The notes: generated from the sequence alone by a model not told the origin. A stretch of DNA of 64,000 nucleotides from Nibrella saemangeumensis (GCF_039541915.1 NZ_BAABHD010000082.1:204766-268765), one strand, 5' to 3'; counted from the first letter of the stretch, positions 52,534-63,316 are shown. Made by a program: numbers and translations.

Positions 52534-53496
52534 TTAGAAAGGCAGTTTTCCTAAATCGACATTGCCACCGGTCAGGATAATACCCACTTTCTTGCCGGCG
52601 AAGCGGTCCGGATGTTTCAGTACCACCGCCAATGGCACGGCGCAGGACGGCTCGATGATGATTTTCATCCGCTCCCAGACCAATCGCATGGCCGCAATAA
52701 TTTCCGGGTCAGATACCGTGAGGATGTCGGTGACGTGCTGCCGGATATACCCCAGGGTCCGTTCGCTGAGCGTTGTGAGCAAACCGTCGGCAATGGTGTT
52801 GATGTACGGTGCTTTCTCAACCCGTCCGGACTGAAAGGACTGAATGGCATCGGCAGCACCTTCCGGCTCTCCGGCAATGACGATGGTTGTCGGGGAGAGG
52901 TAGTGGGTGGCTAAGGCCATACCGCTCAGCAGACCGCCACCGCCAACGGGAGCCATCATAATGTCGAATGGCTTGTCCTGCCCGGCATCTTCAATGAGTT
53001 CTTTGGCGGCTGTGGCCTGTCCGGCAATCACCCGGTCGTCGTCAAACGGGTGAATCAGCGTGGCACCGGTGCGTGCCATCACCTCCTGAACCCCCGTTTC
53101 GCGGGCTTCCAGCGTTGGCTCACATTCAATCACCTCGGCACCGTAGCCGCGCACCGCTTCTTTTTTCACCTGCGGAGCCGTACGGGGCATCACGATATAC
53201 GCTTTCGTGCCGACCTGCCGGGCCGCGTAGGCAATGGCCTGCGCGTGGTTACCGGAGGAGTGAGTGATGACCGGTCCGATGCTTCGGCCGTTTTGCAGTT
53301 CGTCGGCGGCCAGTTGCAGCACGGCATTGACCCCACCACGCGCTTTAAACGCCCCTATTTTCTGGAAGTTCTCGGGCTTAAAGTAAATGTCGGCGCCTGC
53401 GCGTTGGTTGATGGTCTGGTTGGTCAGAACGGGTGTGCGGTGGATATACGGGCGGATGCGATCGTGCGCTTCCTGAATGGTGTCGAGCGTAATCAT
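52534..53496 (-). CDS. Threonine/serine dehydratase (PLP)
   Basis: A 320-residue type II PLP enzyme. The PLP Lys is in IGAFKARGG (about 52-60), with THSSGNHAQAIAYA (about 84-97) and the phosphate-binding PVGGGGLLSG (about 183-192). It lacks the C-terminal ACT regulatory domain of biosynthetic IlvA, so it is the short catabolic form or a serine racemase-like enzyme. The ATG at 53496 is used; upstream residues from 53571 do not belong to the family. No operon partner. Confidence 0.9.
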   Translation of the reverse strand: MITLDTIQEAHDRIRPYIHRTPVLTNQTINQRAGADIYFKPENFQKIGAFKARGGVNAVLQLAADELQNGRSIGPVITHSSGNHAQAIAYAARQVGTKAYIVMPRTAPQVKKEAVRGYGAEVIECEPTLEARETGVQEVMARTGATLIHPFDDDRVIAGQATAAKELIEDAGQDKPFDIMMAPVGGGGLLSGMALATHYLSPTTIVIAGEPEGAADAIQSFQSGRVEKAPYINTIADGLLTTLSERTLGYIRQHVTDILTVSDPEIIAAMRLVWERMKIIIEPSCAVPLAVVLKHPDRFAGKKVGIILTGGNVDLGKLPF

Positions 53497-53659
53497 TGTT
53501 CGTAATTTAGAGCCGCGAAAGTTACAAAAAAGCCGCCGTTGCCAAAGGCAGGCGTTGCCCATTCCAGACACTACCGCCGGATAAGCGTTGTAATTACTTT
53601 TTCTTTTCGATTAGAAAGCCTGATTAGCCGGCTTTTTATAGCAATCCCGATCACCTACT

Positions 53660-56302
53660 ATGCTAAAGTTTTCCCTGACACTCCTTGCAGCTTTCTGCCT
53701 GCTTGCCTGGACACCAACCGATAAATCCTTCACCCGGCAACCGAATCCTCCACGGTTTAAACCTGCTGCGGATTCGCTGCTAAAAGCCGCTAAATGGCCG
53801 GCGGATATTAATCTGACCTATTTTACCGGTCCGGACCTGACACCCAGCCCGGCCTGCCTGGCAGTAGCCGCTACCGGCGAAATCTACGTGGGCGTCGATA
53901 AGCAGGGCTCGCTCGGAAAAAAGCCGAACCTGGGCAGCATTGTCAGACTGGTCGATACCGATAACGACGGTAAAGTAGACGGGCATACCGTATTTGCCGA
54001 GGTGAACAACCCACGCGGCATTATTGCTTTAGGCGATCAGTTGTTTGTGCTGCACGCCATCTTTTCGCCGGAAACCGGCAAGGCTTCCGGCATGGACCTG
54101 GTGGTTTTCGAGGATAAAAACCGGGATGGCGTGGCCGATGGACCCTCTAAGCCCCTCGTTCAGCACATCAGTAACCCGAAGTTCATTCAGGAACGCGGGG
54201 TAGACCACGCGACTAACGGCATCCGGATGGGCATCGATGGCTGGATCTACATTGCGGTGGGAGATTTTGGCTTTCACAATGCCGTCGACCGGTCCGGCAA
54301 AAAGCTGACCATGCTGGGCGGTGGCATTGTGCGGGTACGGCCCGACGGCACCGAGATGGAAATCTTTTCCCACGGCCTGCGCAACATCTACGATGTCGCC
54401 ATTGACCCCTACATGAACGTATTCACCCGCGACAATACCAACGATGGGGGCGGGTGGAACATTCGCTTCTCGCATCAGGTGCAATCCGGCGAATACGGTT
54501 ACCCGGTGCTGTTTAAGAATTTTACCGATGAAATTATTCCGGCCCTGGTTGATGTAGGGGGCGGTTCGGGTACGGGTTCCTTGTTTATGGATGAACCCAC
54601 CTGGCCCCAGAAGTACAACCAGGTCCCGATGATGGCCGATTGGGGGAGAAGTCAGTTGTACATCCACCGGGTTACGCCGGAGAAAGCCAGCTTCACCCAG
54701 CAGGAAGAAGAGTTTATCAAACTACCGCAGATTACGGATGTGGATGTCGACGGCTCAGGCCGGTTGTATCTGGCAGCCTGGAACGGGGCCGGCTATATGG
54801 GTAACCCTAACAAAGGATTTGTCGTGCGCGCCATTCCGCAGAACTGGGCCTATCAGGAGTTTCCCAATGTAAAAAAAGCTTCGGTTAAGGCACTAGCCAA
54901 TCTGCTTAAATCCAGAAGTGCCGTGGCCCGCTTACAGGCCTCTCAGGAACTGCTGACCCGCCCGGTAAAACAGGCTTCCAAAGCAGCCTGGAACGTGGCA
55001 GCCGATACGAAGTTGCCGTTGGCCAATCGGGTGGCCGGTATGTTCACCTACGCGCAAGCTGCCGGAGAAACGGGTATCGGCAACCTCGTTAAGCTGACGC
55101 AGGAGCCACAAATGCGGGAGTTTGCCTTGCGGGCCCTGGCCGACCGCAAGCCGCTGGTGAACAAAATACCGCTGGAGCCTTTCCTGGCTGGAGCCAAAGA
55201 CCCATCGGAGAGGGTTCAGGTAGCGGCCCTGATTGGCCTGGGACGGCTGGAGCGGAAAGAAGCGGCTCAGGCGCTATTGCAGGTGCCAGTTCCGGAATCT
55301 TTTGCTGCACCGGCCAAAGGGACGGAGGGGCCACATGCCAAACCCAATGCGGCTATTGTGCCGGCCCACGTAGCGGTTCAGTCGCTGGTGAAACTCAACG
55401 CCGTAGATGCCTGTGTGCAGGCGATAGGCTCGCCAAACAGCACCCTGGCCTTGTGGGCGTTACGGTACATGCACACCCCGGCAGCGGTAAATGGCATGAT
55501 TAACGCGTATAAGCAGGCCAAAGACGAAGCCCTTAAAAAGCAACTCCTGGTAACCCTCGCCCGCCTGTACAAAAAGGAAGCACCCTATGATGCCTCCTGG
55601 TGGTGGAGCACCCGCCCGGATACCCACGGTCCGTATTACAAAGCTATTGACTGGGAATCGTCCCTAGCCATCAAAAACCTGCTGCTCAATACGTGGAAGC
55701 AAACGAACGATAAGCAGTTTTTTACCGACCTGAATAGCCGGCTCCGGCTGGAGATTCCTGAGTTTGGCCAGGAAGAGCCCGTTGTTGTTCAGGAAGAGCG
55801 CAAGGTGGACCTGGAGAAAATCAGGAGTAAAAAAGGGCAGGTTGGCGAAGCGTCCATCGAAGATGTGATGCTGGCAATCGCGAAAATTCCGGGCGAAGCA
55901 GCCTTGGGCAAAACAATTTTTACTCAGCAGGGCTGCGTAGCCTGCCACAGCCTCGCTAAGAATGAGCCGATGAAAGGCCCCTTTATGGGCCAAATTGGCT
56001 CCATTATGACGCGGGAGCAGATTGCAGAGTCAATCCTTAAACCCAATGCATCCATCTCTCAGGGTTTTTCAACGGTACTGGTAACGGCCAAAGGCAACAA
56101 GAGCTATACCGGATTTATCACGGAAGAGTCGGCTACCCGGCTGGTGATGCGGGACATTACCGGGCAGGTGTACACTATCCGGAAAGCGGACGTGGTGAGT
56201 CGGAAAGAAATGGACACCTCCATGATGCCCGCCGGTCTGGCCAACGCCCTGTCCTACGACGAATTTGCCTCCCTGCTTACCTTCCTGGCTCAGCAGAAAT
56301 AA
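53660..56302 (+). CDS. PVC-type heme-binding CxxCH protein (beta-propeller plus cytochrome c domain)
   Basis: A secreted protein of 880 residues. After a signal peptide (MLKFSLTLLAAFCLLAWT) there is a beta-propeller with Asp-rich loops (VDTDNDGKVDGH, FEDKNRDGVADG, VDVDGSGRLYL; about 80-400), then HEAT-like helical repeats (about 410-680) and a C-terminal cytochrome c domain with a heme site (GCVACHS, near 757-763) and a distal Met in MMPAGLANAL. Proteins of this layout occur in Planctomycetes and Bacteroidota and are thought to be periplasmic dehydrogenases or electron carriers; the substrate is unknown. It shares a terminator with the convergent gltD gene. Confidence 0.88.
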   Translation: MLKFSLTLLAAFCLLAWTPTDKSFTRQPNPPRFKPAADSLLKAAKWPADINLTYFTGPDLTPSPACLAVAATGEIYVGVDKQGSLGKKPNLGSIVRLVDTDNDGKVDGHTVFAEVNNPRGIIALGDQLFVLHAIFSPETGKASGMDLVVFEDKNRDGVADGPSKPLVQHISNPKFIQERGVDHATNGIRMGIDGWIYIAVGDFGFHNAVDRSGKKLTMLGGGIVRVRPDGTEMEIFSHGLRNIYDVAIDPYMNVFTRDNTNDGGGWNIRFSHQVQSGEYGYPVLFKNFTDEIIPALVDVGGGSGTGSLFMDEPTWPQKYNQVPMMADWGRSQLYIHRVTPEKASFTQQEEEFIKLPQITDVDVDGSGRLYLAAWNGAGYMGNPNKGFVVRAIPQNWAYQEFPNVKKASVKALANLLKSRSAVARLQASQELLTRPVKQASKAAWNVAADTKLPLANRVAGMFTYAQAAGETGIGNLVKLTQEPQMREFALRALADRKPLVNKIPLEPFLAGAKDPSERVQVAALIGLGRLERKEAAQALLQVPVPESFAAPAKGTEGPHAKPNAAIVPAHVAVQSLVKLNAVDACVQAIGSPNSTLALWALRYMHTPAAVNGMINAYKQAKDEALKKQLLVTLARLYKKEAPYDASWWWSTRPDTHGPYYKAIDWESSLAIKNLLLNTWKQTNDKQFFTDLNSRLRLEIPEFGQEEPVVVQEERKVDLEKIRSKKGQVGEASIEDVMLAIAKIPGEAALGKTIFTQQGCVACHSLAKNEPMKGPFMGQIGSIMTREQIAESILKPNASISQGFSTVLVTAKGNKSYTGFITEESATRLVMRDITGQVYTIRKADVVSRKEMDTSMMPAGLANALSYDEFASLLTFLAQQK

Positions 56303-56323
56303 CAAAATCTGTGACAAACAAAA

Positions 56324-56351
56324 AAGCCGCCGGTCTCTCAACCGGCGGCTT
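56324..56351 (-). terminator. Terminator of gltBD, shared with the cytochrome-type gene
   Basis: An 11-bp GC-rich stem (56324-56334 with 56341-56351) with a 6-nt loop. In the leftward direction it is followed by a T-rich run (TTTTTTGTTTGTC), a strong intrinsic terminator for gltD. Confidence 0.85.
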
Positions 56352-56373
56352 CGTATTTATCTATAGTTCGACG

Positions 56374-57864
56374 TTACACCGTCGCAAACATCGACTTGGC
56401 TTTGGCTTCCAGCAGCGTGTCCCCCATCAGGTAAATGTCGGCCTGGCGGGCGGCCTCGCGGCCTTCCGAGATGGCCCAGACAACCAGCGACTGACCCCGG
56501 CGCATATCGCCGGCGGCAAATACCTTTGGGTTTGTGGTGGTCTGGTAGTTGCTGGCTTTGACGTTACCCCGCTCATCGTACTCCACACCCAGGTCATCCA
56601 ACAAACCCTGGTGCTGCGGGTATACGAAGCCGGCCGCCAATAGAGCCAGTTCGCAGGGCATATCGCGCTCCGAACCCGCTACTTCCACCATCTGCATCCG
56701 GCCGTTGACGTTCTTCCATTCCAGATCGACAATGCGCAATGCCTTCAGGTTACCATTATCGTCGCTAATAAAGGCTTTCGTGTTGATAGACCAGTACCGG
56801 TCGCAGCCTTCTTCGTGCGAAGTCGAGGTGCGGACCATCATGGGCCAGTTCGGCCAGGGGGTACTTTCGGCCCGCTCTTTCGGCGGCATCGGCATCAGTT
56901 CGATCTGGGTAACAGTAGCCGCACCGTGACGGTTGGAGGTACCTACGCAGTCGGAGCCGGTATCCCCACCACCAATGACGACCACGTTTTTGCCCGTTGC
57001 CCAGATATCACCTTGAGCATAGCTCACACCTTGATGATCTTTCTCCACCGGCAGCTCCGATACCCGCTTGTTCTGCTGGCTCAGGAACTCCATGGCAAAG
57101 TGAACGCCGTTCAGTTCACGGCCCGGTATCGGCAGGTCGCGCGGAACGGTAGAGCCGCCGGTGAGCATCACCAGGTCAAACTGCTCCATCAACTCTTTAT
57201 CCTTAATGTCTACGCCGACGTTGGTGTTTGTTTTAAAGACCACGCCTTCGTCTTCCATCACCTGCAACCGGCGGTCAATCACCCATTTCTCCAGCTTAAA
57301 ATCAGGGATACCATAGCGTAGCAGTCCACCAATCTGGTCGGCCCGCTCAAATACGGTAACCAAATGGCCTGCTTTGTTCAGTTGGGCCGCAGCAGCCAGA
57401 CCCGCCGGCCCGGAACCGACAACGGCTACTTTTTTACCCGTCCGTTTTAGCGGAATCTGGGGAGTAACTAAACCCTTGGCGAAAGCGGCTTCAATGATCG
57501 ACTTTTCAATAAACTCAATCGCTACGGGCGGTTTGTTGATACCCAGCACGCACGACGATTCGCAGGGTGCGGGGCAGATACGACCCGTAAATTCCGGGAA
57601 GTTATTGGTCGACGACAGGATCTCATAGGCATAGGCCCAGTTCTGCTCGTAAACGGCATCATTAAATTCCGGAATGATATTGCCGAGCGGACAGCCGCTG
57701 TGGCAGAAAGGGGTGCCGCAGTCCATACAGCGGGCCGCCTGCTTCTGCGAGTCGGCCTCCGTAAACGGCGTTTCAATTTCCTTATAATCGTGAATCCGCT
57801 CCTGTGGGTCGCGCTTCTTGGGCAACTCGCGGGTGAATTCTAAAAATCCAGTGGGCTTTCCCAT
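56374..57864 (-). CDS. gltD: Glutamate synthase small subunit (GltD)
   Basis: A 496-residue NADPH-glutamate synthase beta chain. Iron-sulfur ligands in the N-terminal part are CMDCGTPFCHSGCP (Cys46, 49, 54, 58) and CPAPCESSC. FAD (VVGSGPAGLAAAAQL, about 149-163) and NADPH (VVIGGGDTGSDCVGTS) sites are intact. It supplies electrons from NADPH to GltB. It is 46 bp downstream of gltB on the same strand and ends at a terminator. Confidence 0.95.
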   Translation of the reverse strand: MGKPTGFLEFTRELPKKRDPQERIHDYKEIETPFTEADSQKQAARCMDCGTPFCHSGCPLGNIIPEFNDAVYEQNWAYAYEILSSTNNFPEFTGRICPAPCESSCVLGINKPPVAIEFIEKSIIEAAFAKGLVTPQIPLKRTGKKVAVVGSGPAGLAAAAQLNKAGHLVTVFERADQIGGLLRYGIPDFKLEKWVIDRRLQVMEDEGVVFKTNTNVGVDIKDKELMEQFDLVMLTGGSTVPRDLPIPGRELNGVHFAMEFLSQQNKRVSELPVEKDHQGVSYAQGDIWATGKNVVVIGGGDTGSDCVGTSNRHGAATVTQIELMPMPPKERAESTPWPNWPMMVRTSTSHEEGCDRYWSINTKAFISDDNGNLKALRIVDLEWKNVNGRMQMVEVAGSERDMPCELALLAAGFVYPQHQGLLDDLGVEYDERGNVKASNYQTTTNPKVFAAGDMRRGQSLVVWAISEGREAARQADIYLMGDTLLEAKAKSMFATV

Positions 57865-57910
57865 GGTTCTCTTAAGTATGAATTTCGGAAAAATCAGTTG
57901 ACAAAATACG

Positions 57911-60900
57911 CTATCGTAAAGCGGATACGCTGACCGTTTCGGCAGCTTGCTCGGTTTTGCGGGTGAGCAGGGCCTTCTTGTAGTCGGTCGGGAATACCTT
58001 CACGAACTGTTTGGCTGTTTCTGCCCAGTTTTCCAGAATGCCGGCGGCTACGGTGCTACCGGTCAACTGCTGGTGTTTCCCGATATATTCGCGCAGCGTT
58101 TGCCGGTCGGCTTCATCGAGCGTTTCCAGATCAACCATTTCTCTATTGCAGCGGTCCGGGAACACACCGTTCGGGTCGAAAACGTAAGCGATACCTCCGC
58201 TCATCCCGGCAGCAAAGTTCCGGCCCGTTTCACCCAGAATGATTGCCAGACCACCGGTCATGTATTCGCAGCCGTGGTCGCCGATGCCTTCTACTACTAC
58301 TTTGGCTCCTGAGTTACGGACGGCAAAACGCTCGCCGGCCATACCGCGGATAAAAGCCTCGCCAGAGGTAGCGCCGTAGAAGGACACGTTCCCAACAATG
58401 CTGTTTTCTTCCGGCTTGAACTTAGCCGTCCGGTCGGGGTACACGATCAGCTCGGCACCGCAAAGGCCCTTGCCGAAGTAGTCGTTGGCGTCGCCTTCCA
58501 GCTCCAGCGTGACACCGCGGGTGTTGAAACCACCGAAGCTCTGGCCGGCCGTTCCGCGGAATTTGAAGTGGATAGTGCCGTCGGGCAGACCGGGGCCACC
58601 GTATACTTTTGATATTTCGTTCGACAGCATGGTACCCAGCGAACGGTTCAGGTTGATAACCTTATAGTCGGCTTTTACCGGTTCGGCTTCTTCCAGTGCC
58701 GGTTTGGCCCGCAACAGGAAATCCCAATCCAGAATATCCGAGATGCCGTGATCCTGCTCCTCCTGCTTGTAGAGGGCCACATCCAGGCTAACCGGCTCTT
58801 TGTACAGCAGCGCCGACAGATCTACATTCTTGTACTTCCAGTGCTGAATGTCTTTGCGCATCTCCAGCATCTGCACTTGCCCCACCATCTCATCGACGGT
58901 GCGGAAGCCCAGTTCGGCCATGATCTCACGGAGTTCCATCGCCAGGAAGGTGAACATGTTCACCACGTATTCCGGCTTACCGGTAAATAGGGCCCGCAGC
59001 TCTTTGTTCTGCGTTGCCACGCCCACCGGGCAGGTGTTCAGGTGACACTTCCGCATCATGATACAGCCCGTAGCGACCAGCGCAGCCGTGGCTACGCCAA
59101 ATTCTTCGGCACCCAGCAGGGCGGCAATGGCCAGGTCGCGACCGGTCCGGATCTGGCCGTCGGCCTGAATGGTAACGCGACCGCGCAGTTTGTTCTTCAC
59201 CAGTGTCTGGTGCGTTTCGGCCAGGCCCAGCTCCCACGGCAGACCCGCGTGACGGATCGAACTCAGTGGAGAGGCTCCCGTACCGCCATCGTGTCCCGAA
59301 ATCAGGATATGGTCGGCATGGGCTTTGGCTACCCCAGTGGCAATCGTACCGACGCCGGCTTCGGAAACCAGCTTCACGCTGATCCGGGCGGCCCGGTTGG
59401 CGTTCTTCAGGTCGAAGATGAGCTGGGCCAGGTCCTCAATCGAATAAATATCGTGGTGGGGCGGGGGAGAGATCAGACCCACACCCGGTGTTGAGTGCCG
59501 GACGCGGCCGATCCATTCGTCTACCTTATGGCCGGGCAGCTGACCACCCTCACCGGGTTTGGCGCCCTGCGCCATTTTGATCTGTAGTTCCTTTGCATTG
59601 GTCAGGTAATGGTTGGTTACCCCGAAGCGGCCGGAGGCCACCTGCTTGATCGCCGAACTCAGGTTGTTGCCGTGTTCGTCGGGCTGGTAGCGGATTTCGT
59701 CTTCACCGCCTTCACCGGAGTTGCTCTTACCGCCGATGCGGTTCATGGCAATGGCCAGCGTCGTGTGCGCTTCCCACGATATAGAGCCGAACGACATGGC
59801 GCCCGTGGCAAACCGTTTGAAAATGGATTCGATCGGTTCTACCTCATCAAGCGGCACTGATGTGCCTTTCTTAAACTTCAGCAGCCCGCGCAGGGTCATC
59901 GCGTTCTGCGTCTGGTCGTCGATCAGCTTCGAGTATTTCCTGAATACCTGATAGTCGTTCGTTTTGGTCGAGTGCTGCAGCAGGTGAATAGTATCCGGAT
60001 TGAACAGGTGACGTTCTCCGCGCTGTTTCCACTGGTATACACCGCCCACCTCCAGCCGCTGGGCCGAGATTGGCTTTTCGGGAAACGCGGCCCGGTGACG
60101 AACCTCTACCTCCCGTGCAATTTCATCAAGGCTCATACCGCCGATGCGGGAAACCGTACCGGTGAAGTAGCGCTCTATAACGTCTTTATTCAGACCAAGG
60201 CACTCAAATATCTGGGCGCCCTGGTAGGACTGCAGGGTTGAGATGCCCATCTTCGAGAAGATCTTGAGCAGTTCGCCGTTAACGGCTTTTACGTAGTTTT
60301 GGTATAATTTTTCAACCGGATAGTTGCTCTCCAGCAGGCCCTGCTCCTTCATATGGGTGATGGTCTCAAACGCCATGTAGGGGTTGATACCAGCCGCGCC
60401 GTAGCCAATCAGCGTAGCAAAGTGGTGCGTTTCCCACACATCACCCGCTTCAACCAGAATGCCTACCTTACCGCGTAGTCCCTGTCGGATCAGGTGGTGG
60501 TGTACGGCCGAGGTAACCAGCAGTGACGGAATCGGCGCATGGTCGGAGTCAATAGCCCGGTCAGAGAGAATGATAATTTCGAAGCCGTCTTCAATGGCAT
60601 CTTCGGCGTAGCGGCAGACCCGCTCCAGAGCCCGCTCCAGTCCTTCGCCACCGGCATCGGCCCGGAAGTAGGTGTTCAGCGTTTTGGCCTGGAAGTGGTG
60701 CCGGTCGATGAACCGCAGCTTGTCAAATTCTTCAATGGTTAGCACCGGCTGGTCCAGTTCTACCTGCCGGCAGTGCTGGGGTGTTTCGCTCAGCAGGTTG
60801 TAGGTAGCACCCACAAACGAGATCAGCGACATGATGGACCGCTCCCGGATGGGGTCAATGGGCGGGTTGGTTACCTGCGCAAACAGCTGCTTGAAGTAGT

Positions 60901-62491
60901 TGGCCATGTGCTGGCTCTGATCCGACAGAACGGCCAGCGGTACGTCGGTACCCATCGATCCAAGCGCTTCCTTGCCGGTTTCGGCCATAGGTGCCAGAAT
61001 CATGCGGAGGTCTTCTGACGTCATGCCGAAGGCCTTCTGGCGCTTCAGCAGGGTTTTCTCGTCGTAACGGTTATAGGAACGCACCGGAGCTTCCAGTCCC
61101 GAAATCTTCATTTTATACTCGTCCAGCCACTCCTGATACGGCTGACGCGAGCAGATATCGGCTTTCAATTCTTCGTCGGCGATGATGCGGCCCTGCTCCA
61201 GGTCAACCACAAACATCTTCCCCGGCTGCAGGCGACCTTTCTTCACCACCTTCGACTGATCGACGTCCAGTACCCCCGCTTCCGACGCCATAATAACGAC
61301 ATCATCTTCAGTCACCCAGAAGCGCGACGGACGCAGGCCGTTCCGGTCGAGGGTAGCGCCGACAATACGACCATCGGTAAAGGAAATAGATGCCGGACCG
61401 TCCCAGGGCTCCATCAGCGCGGCATGGTACTCGTAGAACGCACGCCGGGTGGGGTCCATCTGTTCGTTGCCGTCCCAGGCCTCCGGAATCAGCATCATCA
61501 TTACGTGCGGCAGCGACCGGCCACTCATCACCAGCAATTCGATGGCGTTGTCCAGGTTGGCCGAATCCGACTGGTTATGATCGCAGATCGGCCGCAGCAT
61601 ATCAAGCTCTTCTTTCGTGAACTTCGACGATTCCAGCAGAGCTTCGGCCGCCTTGATCCAGTTAACATTCCCCTTAACGGTGTTAATCTCCCCGTTGTGG
61701 GCAATGTAACGGAACGGTTGCGCCAGTTTCCACGACGGAAAGGTGTTAGTTGAAAAGCGTGAGTGAATTACCGCCAAAGCCGATACCACCTCGTCGTGCT
61801 GCAGGTCCGGGAAATAATGCTCTAACTGCCCGGTTGTAAGCTGACCTTTATACGTAATGGTCCGGCAGGAGAGGGAGGAGAAATAGAAATTGTCGACACC
61901 CGCTACTGTTTCATTGATGATGCGGGTGCTGTGATTTCTTAGTACGTATAATTTTCGTTCAAAATCATCAGCGTTGGTGATAGTGGCCGGACGACGGATA
62001 AATACCTGCTCCATCTGGGGTTCGCAGGAGCGGGAGCCTTCGCCCAGATCACTGTTATCAACGGGCACTACCCGGTAACCCAGCAGTTGAAGACCCAGCT
62101 TCTTAATCTTCCGGTTCAGAACCGCCCGGCATTCATCGCGCAAGCGTTGTTCCTTCGGAAAGTAAACCATACCCACGCCGTATTCCAGCGCCGGCGGCAG
62201 GGCGATATTGAGCTTGCGGCACTCGTCAACGAAGAACTCGTGGGGGATCTGGAGCAAAATACCCGCGCCATCACCGGTGTTGGGTTCGCAGCCACAGGCC
62301 CCGCGGTGGTCCATGCGCCGGAGCATCGACAAACCGTCGGCAACAATCTGGTGAGATTTACGACCCTTGATATGGGCAACAAAGCCGATGCCACAGGCGT
62401 CGTGCTCGAATTCGGACCGGTAAAGGCCCTCAGTAGCGGGTATCCGGGAGTCAGTAGTCTGATGCCCCCGTTGGTCAATCTGGTCAGCCAT
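57911..62491 (-). CDS. gltB: Glutamate synthase large subunit (GltB)
   Basis: A 1526-residue ferredoxin/NADPH-type glutamate synthase alpha chain. The N-terminal glutamine amidotransferase nucleophile is Cys33 in HDACGIGFVAH, so about 32 residues must be removed as a propeptide. The FMN-binding synthase domain includes HDGGTGASPLSSI and the [3Fe-4S] cluster motif CIMMRKCHLNTCPVGVATQ. The C-terminal beta-helix domain (GXXG repeats, FIRGMAGERFAVRNSGAKVV) is complete. It makes two glutamates from glutamine and 2-oxoglutarate, with gltD following. Length and domain order are normal. Confidence 0.96.
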   Translation of the reverse strand: MADQIDQRGHQTTDSRIPATEGLYRSEFEHDACGIGFVAHIKGRKSHQIVADGLSMLRRMDHRGACGCEPNTGDGAGILLQIPHEFFVDECRKLNIALPPALEYGVGMVYFPKEQRLRDECRAVLNRKIKKLGLQLLGYRVVPVDNSDLGEGSRSCEPQMEQVFIRRPATITNADDFERKLYVLRNHSTRIINETVAGVDNFYFSSLSCRTITYKGQLTTGQLEHYFPDLQHDEVVSALAVIHSRFSTNTFPSWKLAQPFRYIAHNGEINTVKGNVNWIKAAEALLESSKFTKEELDMLRPICDHNQSDSANLDNAIELLVMSGRSLPHVMMMLIPEAWDGNEQMDPTRRAFYEYHAALMEPWDGPASISFTDGRIVGATLDRNGLRPSRFWVTEDDVVIMASEAGVLDVDQSKVVKKGRLQPGKMFVVDLEQGRIIADEELKADICSRQPYQEWLDEYKMKISGLEAPVRSYNRYDEKTLLKRQKAFGMTSEDLRMILAPMAETGKEALGSMGTDVPLAVLSDQSQHMANYFKQLFAQVTNPPIDPIRERSIMSLISFVGATYNLLSETPQHCRQVELDQPVLTIEEFDKLRFIDRHHFQAKTLNTYFRADAGGEGLERALERVCRYAEDAIEDGFEIIILSDRAIDSDHAPIPSLLVTSAVHHHLIRQGLRGKVGILVEAGDVWETHHFATLIGYGAAGINPYMAFETITHMKEQGLLESNYPVEKLYQNYVKAVNGELLKIFSKMGISTLQSYQGAQIFECLGLNKDVIERYFTGTVSRIGGMSLDEIAREVEVRHRAAFPEKPISAQRLEVGGVYQWKQRGERHLFNPDTIHLLQHSTKTNDYQVFRKYSKLIDDQTQNAMTLRGLLKFKKGTSVPLDEVEPIESIFKRFATGAMSFGSISWEAHTTLAIAMNRIGGKSNSGEGGEDEIRYQPDEHGNNLSSAIKQVASGRFGVTNHYLTNAKELQIKMAQGAKPGEGGQLPGHKVDEWIGRVRHSTPGVGLISPPPHHDIYSIEDLAQLIFDLKNANRAARISVKLVSEAGVGTIATGVAKAHADHILISGHDGGTGASPLSSIRHAGLPWELGLAETHQTLVKNKLRGRVTIQADGQIRTGRDLAIAALLGAEEFGVATAALVATGCIMMRKCHLNTCPVGVATQNKELRALFTGKPEYVVNMFTFLAMELREIMAELGFRTVDEMVGQVQMLEMRKDIQHWKYKNVDLSALLYKEPVSLDVALYKQEEQDHGISDILDWDFLLRAKPALEEAEPVKADYKVINLNRSLGTMLSNEISKVYGGPGLPDGTIHFKFRGTAGQSFGGFNTRGVTLELEGDANDYFGKGLCGAELIVYPDRTAKFKPEENSIVGNVSFYGATSGEAFIRGMAGERFAVRNSGAKVVVEGIGDHGCEYMTGGLAIILGETGRNFAAGMSGGIAYVFDPNGVFPDRCNREMVDLETLDEADRQTLREYIGKHQQLTGSTVAAGILENWAETAKQFVKVFPTDYKKALLTRKTEQAAETVSVSALR

Positions 62492-62992
62492 GGGCGTAAC
62501 GAAGTTGGTTAGGCCATTGAAAATTTAACAATTCGAAGAATTAATTGCCACTTATTAAAATTTGATAAAAGCGGCATTTCAGGAGCGTTTGTGATAAAGT
62601 CATGCAATATAATACATAAAAGATTTGGTTAAAATAGGAAACGGCGGAAGAATATTTGTGTACCTTAAGATTGTGAGTTTATTACTAATCTTTCTGTTTT
62701 AATGAATAAAAATGCAATATTGGCCGACTTTTCTTTGCTAATTTTTAATGACGAAATTGTTAGAATTAAGTTAACTAGATTAATAGTTATAACGTATCTT
62801 TCATCATTTTGATAGAAATACATACTTCCCTGGGGCGACTACCTGGCTTGTTTCAGAAAAGACAGCCTGTCTCGTATTCAGCGAAGCCCCTGATATTAAC
62901 CGGTTGCTCAAACTGATTTGTATGCAATGAGTAATTATCCTACCTTAAATCACTCGTTATCAATATTTTCGCTCCTTAGTTCACCGTAACCA
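62492..62992. promoter_or_regulatory. Divergent AT-rich region between gltB and a response regulator
   Basis: This 501-bp gap holds no gene that I can support. It is AT-rich and must carry the gltB promoter (leftward) and that of the response regulator (rightward). The rightward side has TATCTTTC at 62795-62802 (one mismatch to the -7 box), about 190 bases before the start. No repeat or hairpin of note. Confidence 0.35.
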
Positions 62993-63316
62993 ATGATCCG
63001 TACACTCCTTGTAGATGATGAAGCGCATTGTATTGCTACGCTTCGGTGGCATATCGAAGTCTATTGTCCCCAGGTGCAGATAATTGACACCTATTCTTCG
63101 GGAGCAGAAGGACTTACTGGTATTTGTACCCATCAGCCAGACCTGGTATTCCTCGATATAGCTATGCCGCAAATGAGTGGTTTCGATATGTTGCAGAGAT
63201 TAGCTGTGATTGACTTCCATGTTATTTTTACCACAGATTATGACCTGCGTGTTATCCACGCTATCCGGTTCAGTGCCTTAGATTATATTATTAAGCCAAT
63301 AGATAAAGAAGAGTAA
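62993..63316 (+). CDS. Response regulator receiver domain, cut by an in-frame stop
   Basis: The 107-residue frame is a complete CheY-like receiver domain: DDE acidic pocket (LLVDDEAHC), phospho-acceptor Asp in VFLDIAMPQMSG (about 53) and the Lys in IIKPIDKEE (about 102). It would normally continue in the same frame into the LytTR domain found at 63359, but a TAA at 63314-63316 ends it. Replacing that TAA with a leucine codon gives the usual linker EELTRAVRKI. It is therefore either a recently broken gene or a two-part product. Confidence 0.8.
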   Translation: MIRTLLVDDEAHCIATLRWHIEVYCPQVQIIDTYSSGAEGLTGICTHQPDLVFLDIAMPQMSGFDMLQRLAVIDFHVIFTTDYDLRVIHAIRFSALDYIIKPIDKEE